Of a stretch of DNA of 64,000 nt, positions 40,885 through 50,181 are shown one piece after another. A program made the position numbers and the translations under genes. This stretch comes from Phenylobacterium soli (GTDB taxonomy: Bacteria > Pseudomonadota > Alphaproteobacteria > Caulobacterales > Caulobacteraceae), in assembly GCF_003254475.1 (NCBI RefSeq), contig NZ_QFYQ01000002.1:1-64000 (forward strand), read 5' to 3'. The notes under the pieces were generated by a model. That model ran no database searches and was not told the DNA's origin. It saw only the letters and a program-made list of their open reading frames with translations. Each line of letters begins with the position of its first letter. Position 1 is the stretch's first letter.

Positions 40885-42627
40885 GTGGCCAACTACTTCT
40901 GGGACTCCATGACGCCTGCGCAGGCGTCCGCCTTCGCCAACGGCGATACGCTGTATTTCCCGGTGGGAACCGGCGCGCAGCTGTCGGTGCAGTTCGTGCC
41001 CTTCACCACCACCGGGCCGGCGACGATCTCCGTCACCGCCTTCGGCAAGACGCTGACGTTCGACGACGCGCTGAACGCGGGCGCGATCCGCGGCGCGAAC
41101 CTGACCTTCCTGTCGGACAATTCGGTGCTCTACATCGGCACCACGGGCAACGATAACCCGGCCGTCGCGACCGGCGGCGCCGACGGCATGTTCGGCGGCG
41201 ACGGCAACGACACCCTGCTGGGCGGCGCCGGCGGCGACGTGCTGCAGGGCAACCAGGGCAACGACTACCTGGACGGCGGGGCCGACAACGACGTCCTGTT
41301 CGGCGGCAAGGGCGACGACTCCCTGATCGCCGGCACGGGCAACAACTTCCTGCAGGGCAACATCGGCAACGACACCCTGGTGGGCGGCGCGGGCGCCGAC
41401 ACCATGCTCGGCGGTCAGAACAACGACAACATCAACGGCGGCGACGGGGCGAACTACCTTCGCGGCGACCTCGGCGACGACACCGTGTTCGGCGGCGCGA
41501 ACGACGACACCATCCAGGGCGGCGGCGGCAACGACAGCCTCGACGGCGGCTCGGGCGGCACGGACAACATCGACGGCGGCGACGGCGCCGACACCATCTA
41601 CTTCCATGGCGCCGGGGTGATCCTCGGCGGCAACGGCGACGACTCGATCAACGGCGCGAGCTCGGCCGGCGGGGCGGTGATCTACGCGGGTGTCGGCAAC
41701 GACGTCATCGTCGTCGGCGCGGGCAACGACACCATCCTCGGCGACGACGGCAACGACCAGATCGTCTTCACCGGCGGCGGCTCGATGAGCGGCGGCGCGG
41801 GCGACGACGTGATCAACGGCTCGACCTCGACCGGCTCGTTCGTCGGCGACGGCGGCGACGGGAACGACTCGATCGCGGCCGGCTCCGGCGCGGCGACCCT
41901 GACGGGCGGCGCGGGCGACGACACCATCGGCGCGACCTCGGCGGCCAGCGGCGTGATCGACGGCGGCGACGGCGCTGACAGCCTGACGGTGGGCAACAAC
42001 GCCTTCACCGTGACCGGCGGCGCGGGCGCGGACACGATCGTCGGCGGCAATGGCGCGGACAGCGTCAGCGGCGGCGACGGCAACGACCAGATCACGCTCG
42101 GCAACGGCGCCAGCACGATGGACGGCGGCGCCGGCGACGACACGATCACCGGCGGCTCCGGCGGCGACAAGATCATCGGCGGCGACGGCAACAACGTGCT
42201 CACCGGCGGCTCCGGCACGGACATCATGCAGGGCGGCGCCGGCAACGACACGATCACCGGCGGCGCCGGCCGCGACATCCTGGACGGCGGCACGGGCTCG
42301 GACAAGTTCGTCTTCGCCCAGGGCGACACCACGCCCAACAACGCCCTGTGGGACGTGATCAACCACTGGAACTCGACCGACACGCTGCACTTCGCCGGCC
42401 CGGCGGTGGCGAGCGGCAACTACGTCGAGATCACCGCGGCCGATGCGGCCACGGCGGTGGTCAACGCCACGGCCGACATCACCGCCGGCACGCACGACGT
42501 CGTGGTGGTGCAGGTGGGCTCGGACACCCTGGTGTTCGTGGACTCGGCCAACAACAACACGGTCGGCGACGCCGTGGTGCTGGTCGGCAAGAGCCTGGCC
42601 GATATCGACCTGACCAACTTCGTCTGA
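40885..42627 (+). CDS. Secreted RTX-type calcium-binding repeat protein
   Basis: 580 residues from GTG 40885. The N-terminus MANYFWDSMTPAQASAFANGD is of the kind seen on alphaproteobacterial RTX and S-layer-like proteins. The body contains many GGxGxDxLxGGxG-type nonapeptides (for example GGDGNDTLLGGAGGD), which bind Ca2+ in a parallel beta-roll. There is no N-terminal signal peptide; the uncleaved C-terminal region (SLADIDLTNFV) is the expected type I secretion signal. No transporter genes adjoin. Role outside the cell unknown. Confidence 0.9.
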   Translation: MANYFWDSMTPAQASAFANGDTLYFPVGTGAQLSVQFVPFTTTGPATISVTAFGKTLTFDDALNAGAIRGANLTFLSDNSVLYIGTTGNDNPAVATGGADGMFGGDGNDTLLGGAGGDVLQGNQGNDYLDGGADNDVLFGGKGDDSLIAGTGNNFLQGNIGNDTLVGGAGADTMLGGQNNDNINGGDGANYLRGDLGDDTVFGGANDDTIQGGGGNDSLDGGSGGTDNIDGGDGADTIYFHGAGVILGGNGDDSINGASSAGGAVIYAGVGNDVIVVGAGNDTILGDDGNDQIVFTGGGSMSGGAGDDVINGSTSTGSFVGDGGDGNDSIAAGSGAATLTGGAGDDTIGATSAASGVIDGGDGADSLTVGNNAFTVTGGAGADTIVGGNGADSVSGGDGNDQITLGNGASTMDGGAGDDTITGGSGGDKIIGGDGNNVLTGGSGTDIMQGGAGNDTITGGAGRDILDGGTGSDKFVFAQGDTTPNNALWDVINHWNSTDTLHFAGPAVASGNYVEITAADAATAVVNATADITAGTHDVVVVQVGSDTLVFVDSANNNTVGDAVVLVGKSLADIDLTNFV

Positions 42628-42650
42628 TCCGACGGGCCAGACGCCAATGG

Positions 42651-42682
42651 GGGCCGCCCTTCGGGGCGGCCCTTTTGCTTTT
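42651..42682 (+). terminator. Intrinsic terminator of the RTX gene
   Basis: GGGCCGCCC-TTCG-GGGCGGCCC with a nine-pair stem and stable UUCG loop, followed by TTTTGCTTTT. A textbook Rho-independent terminator 24 bases after the stop. Confidence 0.92.
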
Positions 42683-42699
42683 CGGCGAATGGGACGCGG

Positions 42700-42909
42700 C
42701 TAGTGCAGCGCCGGCGCAGACCCGGCCGTCAGCCTGGGCGCGCCGCCGCGGCGGCCGGCAGCCGTCGAGACGGCGAGCGCCGCGCCGGCCAGGACGCCGA
42801 GGCCGGCGCCGACCGCGAGCACCCTCAGGCCGAGGCCCAGCGCCAGCCCGACTCCCACCGCAGCGCCCACTGCGGCGACGACGCCCAACGTCTTCGCTTG
42901 GTCTTCCAT
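42700..42909 (-). CDS. Small membrane protein
   Basis: 69 residues from ATG 42907-42909. MEDQAKT, then a Gly/Ala/Val/Leu-rich hydrophobic stretch long enough for two short helices (VVAAVGAAVGVGLALGLGL; LAVGAGLGVLAGAALAV), then a basic tail. Low complexity reduces confidence. Divergent from trxB, with 34 bases between the starts. Confidence 0.5.
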   Translation of the reverse strand: MEDQAKTLGVVAAVGAAVGVGLALGLGLRVLAVGAGLGVLAGAALAVSTAAGRRGGAPRLTAGSAPALH

Positions 42910-42943
42910 CGCAAGGCTCCAGAATCGCACCTACATTACGGGG

Positions 42944-43945
42944 ATGGCTGAAGAACGTTCCGTCCGCTGCCTGATCGTGGGCTCAGGCCCCGCGGGCTAC
43001 ACCGCCGCCGTCTACGCCGCGCGCGCCCTGCTCAAGCCGGTGCTGATCCAGGGCATCCAGCCCGGCGGCCAGCTGACCATCACCACCGACGTGGAGAACT
43101 ATCCCGGCTTCGCGGAGGTGATCCAAGGCCCGTGGCTGATGGAGCAGATGCAGGCCCAGGCGGTGCACATGGGCACAGAGATCGTCAACGACATCGTCGT
43201 CGAGGCCGACCTTTCCAAGCGTCCCTTCCGGCTGACCTGCGACAGCGGCGACGTGTGGCTCGCCGAGACCCTGATCATCGCCACCGGCGCCCAGGCCAAG
43301 TGGCTGGGCCTGGAGAGCGAGCAGAAGTTCCAGGGCTTCGGGGTCTCGGCCTGCGCGACCTGCGACGGCTTCTTCTATCGCGGCAAGGACGTGGTGGTGG
43401 TGGGCGGCGGCAACACCGCGGTCGAGGAGGCCCTGTTCCTCACCAACTTCGCCGCCAAGGTGACCGTGGTCCACCGGCGCGACGAGTTCCGGGCCGAGAA
43501 GATCCTGCAGGAGCGGCTGTTCGCGCACGAGAAGATCGAGGTGGTCTGGGACTGCGCCATCGACGAGGTGCTCGGCGCCGCCGACCCGCTGGGCGTCACC
43601 GGCGTGCGGCTCAAGAACGTCAAGAGCGGCGAGACCCGCGAGATCGCCTGCGACGGGGTGTTCATCGCCATCGGCCATGCGCCGGCCAGCCAGCTCTTCC
43701 AGGGCCAGCTGGAGACGGACGCCTCGGGCTATCTGAAAGTGAAGCCCGGCACGGCCTCGACGGCCATCGAGGGCGTCTACGCCTGCGGCGACGTCACCGA
43801 CGACGTCTATCGCCAGGCGGTCACGGCGGCCGGCATGGGCTGCATGGCCGCGCTCGAGGCGGTGCGCTTCCTCGCCGAGGAAGACCACCGCAAGGCCCAC
43901 CACCCGATCAGCCACGCCGAGGCCGAGAAGATCGGCGTCTGGTGA
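42944..43945 (+). CDS. trxB: Thioredoxin reductase
   Basis: 333 residues. FAD site GSGPAGYTAAVYAAR (13-27), redox-active C137-A-T-C140 in SACATCDGFFY, NADPH site VGGGNTAVEEAL (153-164) and the C-terminal FAD segment GVYACGDVTD. It transfers electrons from NADPH to thioredoxin. Normal length and all active residues are present. Confidence 0.96.
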   Translation: MAEERSVRCLIVGSGPAGYTAAVYAARALLKPVLIQGIQPGGQLTITTDVENYPGFAEVIQGPWLMEQMQAQAVHMGTEIVNDIVVEADLSKRPFRLTCDSGDVWLAETLIIATGAQAKWLGLESEQKFQGFGVSACATCDGFFYRGKDVVVVGGGNTAVEEALFLTNFAAKVTVVHRRDEFRAEKILQERLFAHEKIEVVWDCAIDEVLGAADPLGVTGVRLKNVKSGETREIACDGVFIAIGHAPASQLFQGQLETDASGYLKVKPGTASTAIEGVYACGDVTDDVYRQAVTAAGMGCMAALEAVRFLAEEDHRKAHHPISHAEAEKIGVW

Positions 43946-44030
43946 GCCTCGCCGGGCTTTTCCACAGCCCGGGACGGTCACGCCGAAACTCCGGCCCCTC
44001 GTCGCCAGTTGACGGGGCCGAGAGCAAGGT

Positions 44031-44243
44031 ATGCGAGACAGCGAACGTTATATGGCGCAGGCCGACGCGGTGGCGCGGATGGCTGGGCGCGCGGCCAGCG
44101 GGGCCGAGCGGGAGGTCTACGAGACCATCGCCGAAGGCTGGCGCAAGCTGGCTCGCGAAGCGCGCCGTAACGAGCAGCACGACGAGCGCCGACGCGAGGA
44201 CATCGAGGCCCTTCCCGAACAGCGCTTGGCGAGCGGCGGCTGA
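44031..44243 (+). CDS. Small charged hypothetical protein
   Basis: 70 residues, MRDSERYMAQADAVARMAGRA..., helical and strongly charged (REARRNEQHDERRREDIE). Resembles small Caulobacteraceae proteins of unknown role. Supported by length, composition and an open surrounding; no family name. Confidence 0.55.
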   Translation: MRDSERYMAQADAVARMAGRAASGAEREVYETIAEGWRKLAREARRNEQHDERRREDIEALPEQRLASGG

Positions 44244-44283
44244 GCCCCTCGCCCGCGGGCGCCCGGCCCGCTAGTCTGGGCCC

Positions 44284-44778
44284 ATGATCCGCTACGCCAG
44301 AGCCACCGACCACGCCGCCATCGCCGAGGTGGTGGAGGCCGCATTCGGCCGGGCCGACGAGGCGCGGCTGGTGGAACGCCTGCGCGCCGACGCCGACGCC
44401 ATGTTCGAGCTGGTCGCTGTCGAGGATGGGCGGATCGTCGGCCACATCATGTTCAGCCGCCTATGGGCCGATCGGTACGAGCTCTACGCCGCCCTCGCGC
44501 CGGTGGCGGTGGCGCCCGAGCTGCAGCGGAGCGGTGTGGGCTCGGCGCTGGTGCGCCGGGGAGTCGAATGCGCGCCCGAATTCGGCGCGGCCGGCCTGCT
44601 GGTGCTGGGCGATCCCGCCTACTACGGCCGCTTCGGCTTCAGCCGCGAGGCGGCGGCGAACGTCGCCTCGCCCTACAGCGCCCTGCCCGCCTTCCAGGCG
44701 CTGGCCCTCGATCCCGGCGCCTTCGCGGGCCCGATGACCGTGGCCTACCCGGACGCCTTCGGCGGCCGAGACGCCTAA
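44284..44778 (+). CDS. GNAT-family N-acetyltransferase (YhbS-like)
   Basis: 164 residues. The acetyl-CoA motif A is VAPELQRSGVGSALVRRGVE, preceded by beta strands with VGHIMFSRL and followed by GDPAYYGRFGF, which is characteristic of the YhbS-type subgroup. Substrate unknown. Confidence 0.88.
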   Translation: MIRYARATDHAAIAEVVEAAFGRADEARLVERLRADADAMFELVAVEDGRIVGHIMFSRLWADRYELYAALAPVAVAPELQRSGVGSALVRRGVECAPEFGAAGLLVLGDPAYYGRFGFSREAAANVASPYSALPAFQALALDPGAFAGPMTVAYPDAFGGRDA

Positions 44779-44783
44779 GAGGT

Positions 44784-45869
44784 TTAGCGGCCGCCGGTGG
44801 AGCTGCCGGTGGGGCTGGCGGTGTTCTGGGCGAGCACTGCGCCCCCGTTCATCCGCGCTTCCATGGCGGCGAGGCTGGCGTTGATCTTCCGGACCTCGTC
44901 CGGCGTCGGCGCGCGGCGGGCGGCGTGGATCGTGCCGGCGGCGGGCTGATCGGCGGATGCGGCGGCATCGGCGACCTGATAGGTGCGCGCCTCACCGCCG
45001 AGGGTGAGGGTCACCTTGCGGGGTTCCGGCGGCAGGGCTTCGGGCGCGCTGGCGAGGACGGCGGGCGTCAGCATCGCCTCGCGGCCCGAGTAGCGGCCGG
45101 TGAAGGCGGCAGGTTCGCCCCAGGCGCCGGTCCAGCGGTAGAAGATGTGCTGGCCGACCTGGGTCATCTTCACCAGGGTCGGGGCCCAGTACGGCGCCAC
45201 ATAGGCGGCGTGGTAGTGGGTGGCCGAGCCCACGTCCTTATCGACGTAGCCGGCGAGCGCCTTCCTGGCGACGCCCTCGGCGCGGTCCCAGAGGTCTGTT
45301 TCGGGCCTCCAGCGCAGGGCCCCGTCGCAGGTGAAGGTGAACTGGCAGCCGGTGGCGAGCGACGCCCCCTGATAAACGACGCCGCAGACGGTCTTCGGAT
45401 AGGCCGGGTGGCGGACGCGGTTCAGCACCACCTGGGCGACCGCCTGCTGTCCCTTCAGGGGTTCGCGGGCGGCCTCGTAGTAGATCGCCTGGGTCAGGCA
45501 ATGGACGGCGCGCTCGCGGTCGGCCGCGTCGGTCTTGAGCAAGAACGGCCGCATCGGCAGGATCGGCTCGGCGGCGAAGGGGCGCGAGGCGTTGATCTTC
45601 AAGGCATCGGCGCCGACGGCTTCGGCATTGGCCGGGATCGGCAGGCCGTTGGCCGGCGGCGCGGCCGGGGTGATGCCGAGCTGGGCCGGGTCGGCGCCAG
45701 CGGCGAGCTTCTGGAGCTGGTCGACGCTGAGGTGGGCCGAGGCGAGGCGGGCCTGGGGCGCGGCCGGCTTCTTTCCGGGCGGGGCGCAGGCGGCGAGGCT
45801 GGCGACAGCGACGGCTGTCACGGCCAGGCCTGCGATGGCGCGGGTCGGGTTCGAAGGATTGCGGCTCAC
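44784..45869 (-). CDS. SleB-type cell-wall hydrolase, lipoprotein
   Basis: 361 residues from GTG 45867-45869. Signal peptide with lipobox AVASLAAC. The hydrolase_2 (SleB) domain has LTQAIYYEAAREPLKGQQAVAQVVLNRVRHPAYP, TVCGVVYQG and CQFTFTCDG, with the catalytic Glu in YYEA. Family members cleave cortex or sacculus peptidoglycan; in non-sporulating bacteria they act in wall growth. A paralogue lies at 53439-54428. The C-terminal 130 residues are unrelated and polar. The stop is close to the convergent GNAT stop. Confidence 0.88.
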   Translation of the reverse strand: MSRNPSNPTRAIAGLAVTAVAVASLAACAPPGKKPAAPQARLASAHLSVDQLQKLAAGADPAQLGITPAAPPANGLPIPANAEAVGADALKINASRPFAAEPILPMRPFLLKTDAADRERAVHCLTQAIYYEAAREPLKGQQAVAQVVLNRVRHPAYPKTVCGVVYQGASLATGCQFTFTCDGALRWRPETDLWDRAEGVARKALAGYVDKDVGSATHYHAAYVAPYWAPTLVKMTQVGQHIFYRWTGAWGEPAAFTGRYSGREAMLTPAVLASAPEALPPEPRKVTLTLGGEARTYQVADAAASADQPAAGTIHAARRAPTPDEVRKINASLAAMEARMNGGAVLAQNTASPTGSSTGGR

Positions 45870-46067
45870 GAGATCTTGAGGGCCCTGGTCGCTCCGGCTC
45901 GGGGGCGCTTCCTGGCCCCTAAACCCGGCGAAAACAAGGAACTTTCCTATAATGTTCGGCGGTCCCCAGCCATATGGGGCGGCCTCGGCCCGGGGCAAGC
46001 GAGACGGTTTTGCGAACTTAAGCGCTTGCGCCCGCTTCCCTCAGCGCTATATGGTTTGGGCAGGTTT

Positions 46068-46082
46068 TGCTCGGATTGAGCA
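46068..46082. promoter_or_regulatory. NAD-operon operator, site 1
   Basis: TGCTC-N5-GAGCA (TGCTCGGATTGAGCA), 15-35 bases downstream of a plausible promoter (TTGCGC at 46026 and TATATG at 46048). Identical geometry to site 2 near the nadA start. Confidence 0.6.
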
Positions 46083-46133
46083 TAACTCAGCCGAAGGGCC
46101 CCGGCCCCGAGGCCTCTTTTTAGGCCTGAGAAA

Positions 46134-46148
46134 TGCTCATTTTGAGCA
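46134..46148. promoter_or_regulatory. NAD-operon operator, site 2
   Basis: TGCTC-ATTTT-GAGCA inside the longer palindrome ATGCTCA-TTT-TGAGCAT. Fifteen bases before nadA. Centres of the two sites are 66 bases apart, about six helical turns, as for a repressor binding two faces or looping. A NadQ-type NAD repressor of alphaproteobacteria is the best guess; the regulator gene is not in this window. Confidence 0.7.
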
Positions 46149-46162
46149 TAAGGGAGGTTCCC

Positions 46163-47248
46163 ATGGCCGCCGACGGATTCCAGTTCGACTTCACCCCCGA
46201 GGTGGAGGCCGCGACCGCCCCCGCATGGGAAAAGGTGAAGCGGCACATCACGCCGATGGAATGGCGCGCCCAGGCCCCGCTGATCGCCGAGATCAACCGC
46301 CTGAAGCGCGAGAAGGACGCGGTCATCCTCGCCCACAACTACATGACGCCGGAGATCTTCCACGGCGTCGGCGACTACGTGGGCGACAGCCTCGGCCTGG
46401 CCAAGGAAGCGGCCAAGTCGAACGCCAGGATCATCGTCCAGGCCGGCGTGCACTTCATGGCCGAGACCTCCAAGATCCTCAGCCCCGAGAAGCGGGTCCT
46501 CATCCCGGACCTGCAGGCCGGCTGCAGCCTGGCCAGCGCGATCACCGGCGCCGACGTGCGGCTGATCAAGCAGCGCTATCCAGGCCTGCCGGTGGTCACC
46601 TATGTGAACACCACCGCCGACGTGAAGGCCGAGACCGACATTTGCTGCACCAGCGCCAACGCAGTGCAGGTGGTCGAGGAAGCCGCGCGTCAGTGGGGCG
46701 TCGACCGGGTGATCCTGATCCCGGACGAGTACCTGGCCCGCAACGTCGCCCGCCAGACCCACATCGGCATCATCGCCTGGAAGGGCCGCTGCGAGGTGCA
46801 CGAGCGCTTCACCGCCGCCGACATCCTGGAGCTGAAGGAGGCCTATCCGGGCGCCGAGGTCCTGGCTCATCCCGAGTGCCCGGCCGAGGTGCTGGAGGTC
46901 TCGGACTTCGCCGGCTCGACCGCGGCGATGAACGACTACGTCCTGACCCGCAAGCCCAAGCGCGTGGTGCTGATCACCGAGTGCTCGATGGCCGACAACG
47001 TCGCCGCCGACGCCCACGACACCGAGTTCGTGCGGCCCTGCAACCTGTGCCCGCACATGAAGCGGATCAGCCTCGAGAACATCTACGAGGCGCTGGTGAA
47101 GGAGCAGTTCGAGGTGACCGTCGATCCGGCGATCGCCGAGCGTGCACGGCTGGCCGTGCAGCGGATGGTCGACCTGCCGCCGCCGCTGGTCCCGGCCCGC
47201 TACGACCTCGTCAAGGCGCGCCACCACGTCGATGTGGAGTTGATCTGA
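46163..47248 (+). CDS. nadA: Quinolinate synthase A
   Basis: 361 residues from ATG 46163 with AGGGAGG upstream. It condenses iminoaspartate and DHAP to quinolinate using a [4Fe-4S] cluster. Cluster Cys candidates are in [18 protein letters not shown] and CNLCPHM. His and Glu residues in ILAHNYMTP and ITECSMADN fit the active site. Ends ATG-overlapping with nadB, so the three nad genes form one operon. Confidence 0.97.
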   Translation: MAADGFQFDFTPEVEAATAPAWEKVKRHITPMEWRAQAPLIAEINRLKREKDAVILAHNYMTPEIFHGVGDYVGDSLGLAKEAAKSNARIIVQAGVHFMAETSKILSPEKRVLIPDLQAGCSLASAITGADVRLIKQRYPGLPVVTYVNTTADVKAETDICCTSANAVQVVEEAARQWGVDRVILIPDEYLARNVARQTHIGIIAWKGRCEVHERFTAADILELKEAYPGAEVLAHPECPAEVLEVSDFAGSTAAMNDYVLTRKPKRVVLITECSMADNVAADAHDTEFVRPCNLCPHMKRISLENIYEALVKEQFEVTVDPAIAERARLAVQRMVDLPPPLVPARYDLVKARHHVDVELI

Positions 47249-48771
47249 TGGAGCGCCTTCGCCACGACGGCGTGGTCGTCGTCGGCGCCGGCCTCGCCGG
47301 TCTCACGGCCGCCCTGGCCGCGGGGCCGCGCAAGGCGCTGGTGCTGACGCCCGTGCCGCTGAACCACGGCTGTTCCTCGGCCTGGGCGCAGGGCGGCATG
47401 GCCGCGGCCCTCTCAGAGGGCGATGCGCCCGAGCTGCACGCCGCCGACACGGTGAGCGCCGGCGCCGGCCTGGTGGACCCCGCCATGGCGCGCCTGCTGG
47501 CCCAGGAGGGCCCCGAGGCGGTGCGCCGGCTCGCCGCCCTCGGCGCGCCCTTCGACCGCACGGCCGACGGCGGCTTCGCCCAGAGCCTGGAGGCGGCCCA
47601 CTCGAAGGCCCGCGTCGCGCGGGTCAAGGGCGACCAGGCCGGCCGGGCGATCATGGAGGTGGTGACCGTCGCCGCTCTCGCCGCGCCCCACATCGAGGTC
47701 AAGGTCGGCTGGGCGCTGCGCGGCCTGCTGCAGGACGCCGACGGCCGCGTGCGCGGAGTGCTGGCCGAGCACGACGGCCAGATCATCGAGATCACCGCCG
47801 CGGCCACGGTGCTGGCCACCGGCGGCGTCGGCGGGCTCTACGGCGTCACCACCACGCCGGCCGAGCTGACCGGCGACGGCCTCGGCCTGGCGGCGCAGGC
47901 CGGCGCCCTGATCGGCGACCCGGAGTTCGTCCAGTTCCATCCGACGGCGATCGACATCGGCCGCGACCCGGCCCCGCTGGCCACCGAGGCCCTGCGCGGC
48001 GAAGGCGCGGTGCTGGTCAACGCCGGGGGCGAACGCTTCATGGCCCGCTATCACCCGGACGCGGAGCTGGCGCCCCGCGACGTGGTCGCCCGCGCCATCC
48101 ACGCCGAGCGCGAGGCGGGCCGCGGCGCCTTCCTCGACGCCACCCAGGCGGTGGGCGAGCACTTCCCCGACGAATTCCCGGCGGTGTTCGCGGCCTGCAT
48201 GGCCGGCGGAGTGGATCCGCGGGTGCAGCCGATCCCGGTCGCGCCGGCCTGCCACTACCACATGGGCGGCATCGTCACCGACGCCGAGGGGCGGACGACG
48301 CTGGCCGGCCTGTTCGCCGCGGGCGAATGCGCCTCGACCGGCGTGCACGGGGCCAACCGCCTGGCCTCCAACTCCCTGCTCGAGGCGGCGGTGTTCGGCG
48401 CCCGCGCCGGCAAGGCCGCGGCCCTGGAAGTCGACCCGGGGACCCGGCCGCTGGCGGCGACGCCGGCGCCGGTGCTGCCGGCCGAGGCCCTGAAGCGGCT
48501 GCGCGCCGCCATGAGCCGCGACGCCGGCGTGGTGCGCGACGCGGCCGGCCTCAACCGCCTGATCACCGAGATCGACGCGCTCGAAGCCGCTTGCGGCAAG
48601 GCCCCCGCCCTGATCGCGGCGCGCCTCGTCGCGACCTGCGCCCTCGCCCGCACCGAGAGCCGGGGCGGCCACTTCCGCGCCGACGCGCCGGAGGTGAAGG
48701 CGCCGAAGCGGACCTTCGTCACCCTGGCCGACCTGCCGGCCGCCTCCCCCTTCCGGTTCGCCGCCGAATGA
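47248..48771 (+). CDS. nadB: L-aspartate oxidase
   Basis: 507 residues. FAD site VVGAGLAGLTAALA at the N-terminus, substrate region HGCSSAWAQGGMAAAL, and HYHMGGI near residue 335 with the catalytic Arg neighbourhood. It oxidises aspartate to iminoaspartate for NadA. The start codon overlaps the nadA stop (TGATG type), and the stop overlaps nadC by four bases. Confidence 0.97.
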   Translation: MERLRHDGVVVVGAGLAGLTAALAAGPRKALVLTPVPLNHGCSSAWAQGGMAAALSEGDAPELHAADTVSAGAGLVDPAMARLLAQEGPEAVRRLAALGAPFDRTADGGFAQSLEAAHSKARVARVKGDQAGRAIMEVVTVAALAAPHIEVKVGWALRGLLQDADGRVRGVLAEHDGQIIEITAAATVLATGGVGGLYGVTTTPAELTGDGLGLAAQAGALIGDPEFVQFHPTAIDIGRDPAPLATEALRGEGAVLVNAGGERFMARYHPDAELAPRDVVARAIHAEREAGRGAFLDATQAVGEHFPDEFPAVFAACMAGGVDPRVQPIPVAPACHYHMGGIVTDAEGRTTLAGLFAAGECASTGVHGANRLASNSLLEAAVFGARAGKAAALEVDPGTRPLAATPAPVLPAEALKRLRAAMSRDAGVVRDAAGLNRLITEIDALEAACGKAPALIAARLVATCALARTESRGGHFRADAPEVKAPKRTFVTLADLPAASPFRFAAE

Positions 48772-49613
48772 TCGAGCCCCTCCCCGACCTGCTCATCGCG
48801 CCCATCCTCGACGCCGCGCTCGCCGAAGACCTCGGCCGCGCGGGGGACGTGACCGCCCAGGCCTGCATCCCGGCCGAGGCGCGCCTGGTCGCCCAGTTCG
48901 CCACCCGCAAGGCCGGCGTGGTCTCGGGCCTCGACTGCGCGCGACTGGCGATCGAGATGCTCGATCCGGAGGCGCACTTCGAGGCGCTCGTCGAGGACGG
49001 CGAGGCCGTGCCGGCCGGAACCCTCCTGGCGCGGGTCGAGGCCAACGCCCGGGCCCTGCTCTCCGCCGAGCGCACCGCCCTGAACCTGATGGGCCGGCTT
49101 TCGGGCATCGCCACCCTGACGCGGGCCTATGTGGACGCGGTGCGCGACACCCGCGCCCGGATCGTCGACACCCGCAAGACAACGCCCGGCCTGCGCGCTC
49201 TGGAGAAATACGCCGTGCGCTGCGGCGGCGGGGTGAACCACCGCTTCGGGCTCGACGACGCCATCCTGATCAAGGACAACCACGTGGCCGCTTGCGGCTC
49301 GGTCGGCGAGGCGGTGCGCCGCGCCAAGGCCTTCGCCGGCCACCTGATGAAGGTCGAGGTGGAGGTCGACACCCTGGCCCAGTTCGACGAGGCTCTGACC
49401 CAGGCGCCGGACGTCATCATGCTAGACAACTTCAGCCTCTCCGACATGGCCGAGGCGGTGCGCCGGGCCGAGGGCCGCGTGGTGCTGGAGGCGTCCGGCG
49501 GCATCAATCTGGACACCGTGAGGGGTGTCGCCGAGACCGGCGTCGACGTGATCAGCGTCGGCGCCCTGACCCACTCGGTCGGCGTGCTCGACATCGGGCT
49601 GGACGCGGTCTGA
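48768..49613 (+). CDS. nadC: Nicotinate-nucleotide pyrophosphorylase (quinolinate PRTase)
   Basis: 281 residues. RIVDTRKTTPGLR, CGGGVNHRFGL and ILIKDNHVA are the substrate- and PRPP-binding motifs; LEASGGINLDTV closes the barrel. It makes nicotinate mononucleotide from quinolinate. Last gene of the operon; no terminator hairpin is visible in the next 77 bases. Confidence 0.97.
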   Translation: MIEPLPDLLIAPILDAALAEDLGRAGDVTAQACIPAEARLVAQFATRKAGVVSGLDCARLAIEMLDPEAHFEALVEDGEAVPAGTLLARVEANARALLSAERTALNLMGRLSGIATLTRAYVDAVRDTRARIVDTRKTTPGLRALEKYAVRCGGGVNHRFGLDDAILIKDNHVAACGSVGEAVRRAKAFAGHLMKVEVEVDTLAQFDEALTQAPDVIMLDNFSLSDMAEAVRRAEGRVVLEASGGINLDTVRGVAETGVDVISVGALTHSVGVLDIGLDAV

Positions 49614-49690
49614 GACCGGCCCGCAAGGCGCCTGGGCTTTAGGAACCGGCTCCCGGGGGCCGTGTTGACCTCCCGAACAAGGAGGCTCCC

Positions 49691-49903
49691 ATGGCTTCGA
49701 AAGCTCCCCCCATCCCGCCGGAACAGCGGTCGCATCCGGCCGACAAGCCGCACGTGGAAGGCGCCGACGTCGGGCGGCGCGACCGGGTGACCGGCGACCA
49801 GTCCAGCCAGCCCGGAGACGACGACATCAACCTGAAGGAACAGGGCCGGCACGGGAACATCCGGCAGAACACCCACAACCAAGGCTACCAACAGGACCGC
49901 TGA
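49691..49903 (+). CDS. Small hydrophilic protein
   Basis: 70 residues with AAGGAGG upstream. MASKAPPIPPEQRSHPADKP... is almost free of hydrophobic residues, Pro-rich and charged, so it is probably disordered. It is followed after one base by another protein of the same type. Resembles small stress-linked hydrophilic proteins. Function unknown. Confidence 0.6.
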   Translation: MASKAPPIPPEQRSHPADKPHVEGADVGRRDRVTGDQSSQPGDDDINLKEQGRHGNIRQNTHNQGYQQDR

Positions 49904-49904
49904 C

Positions 49905-50135
49905 ATGCCGGACAAGCATCCCAACACCCATCGCTGGGGCGGTCCGGGCGCGAGCCACGAGAACCGCGACAAGCCCGAGCCGCACGAGGGCGATCCTCGC
50001 CACGCGGGCGAGCCGACCAACACCCCCTACAGCCACGTCTCGGGCGGCGGCGGCGAACGGGACCGCCACCACGGTCACGACGCCAAGGCCAAGGACGACA
50101 CCGAGGAGAACTCGGCGCAGCGCCGCAAGCATTAG
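49905..50135 (+). CDS. Small His- and Gly-rich hydrophilic protein
   Basis: 76 residues, MPDKHPNTHRWGGPGASHEN..., very His-, Gly- and Asp-rich (RDRHHGHDAKAKDD), probably disordered and able to bind metal. It starts one base after the previous gene and is surely co-translated. No family recognised. Confidence 0.55.
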   Translation: MPDKHPNTHRWGGPGASHENRDKPEPHEGDPRHAGEPTNTPYSHVSGGGGERDRHHGHDAKAKDDTEENSAQRRKH

Positions 50136-50181
50136 CGGACTGTAACTGGCGAGACGCCGGGGGCGGGCCTATCAGCGGCTC

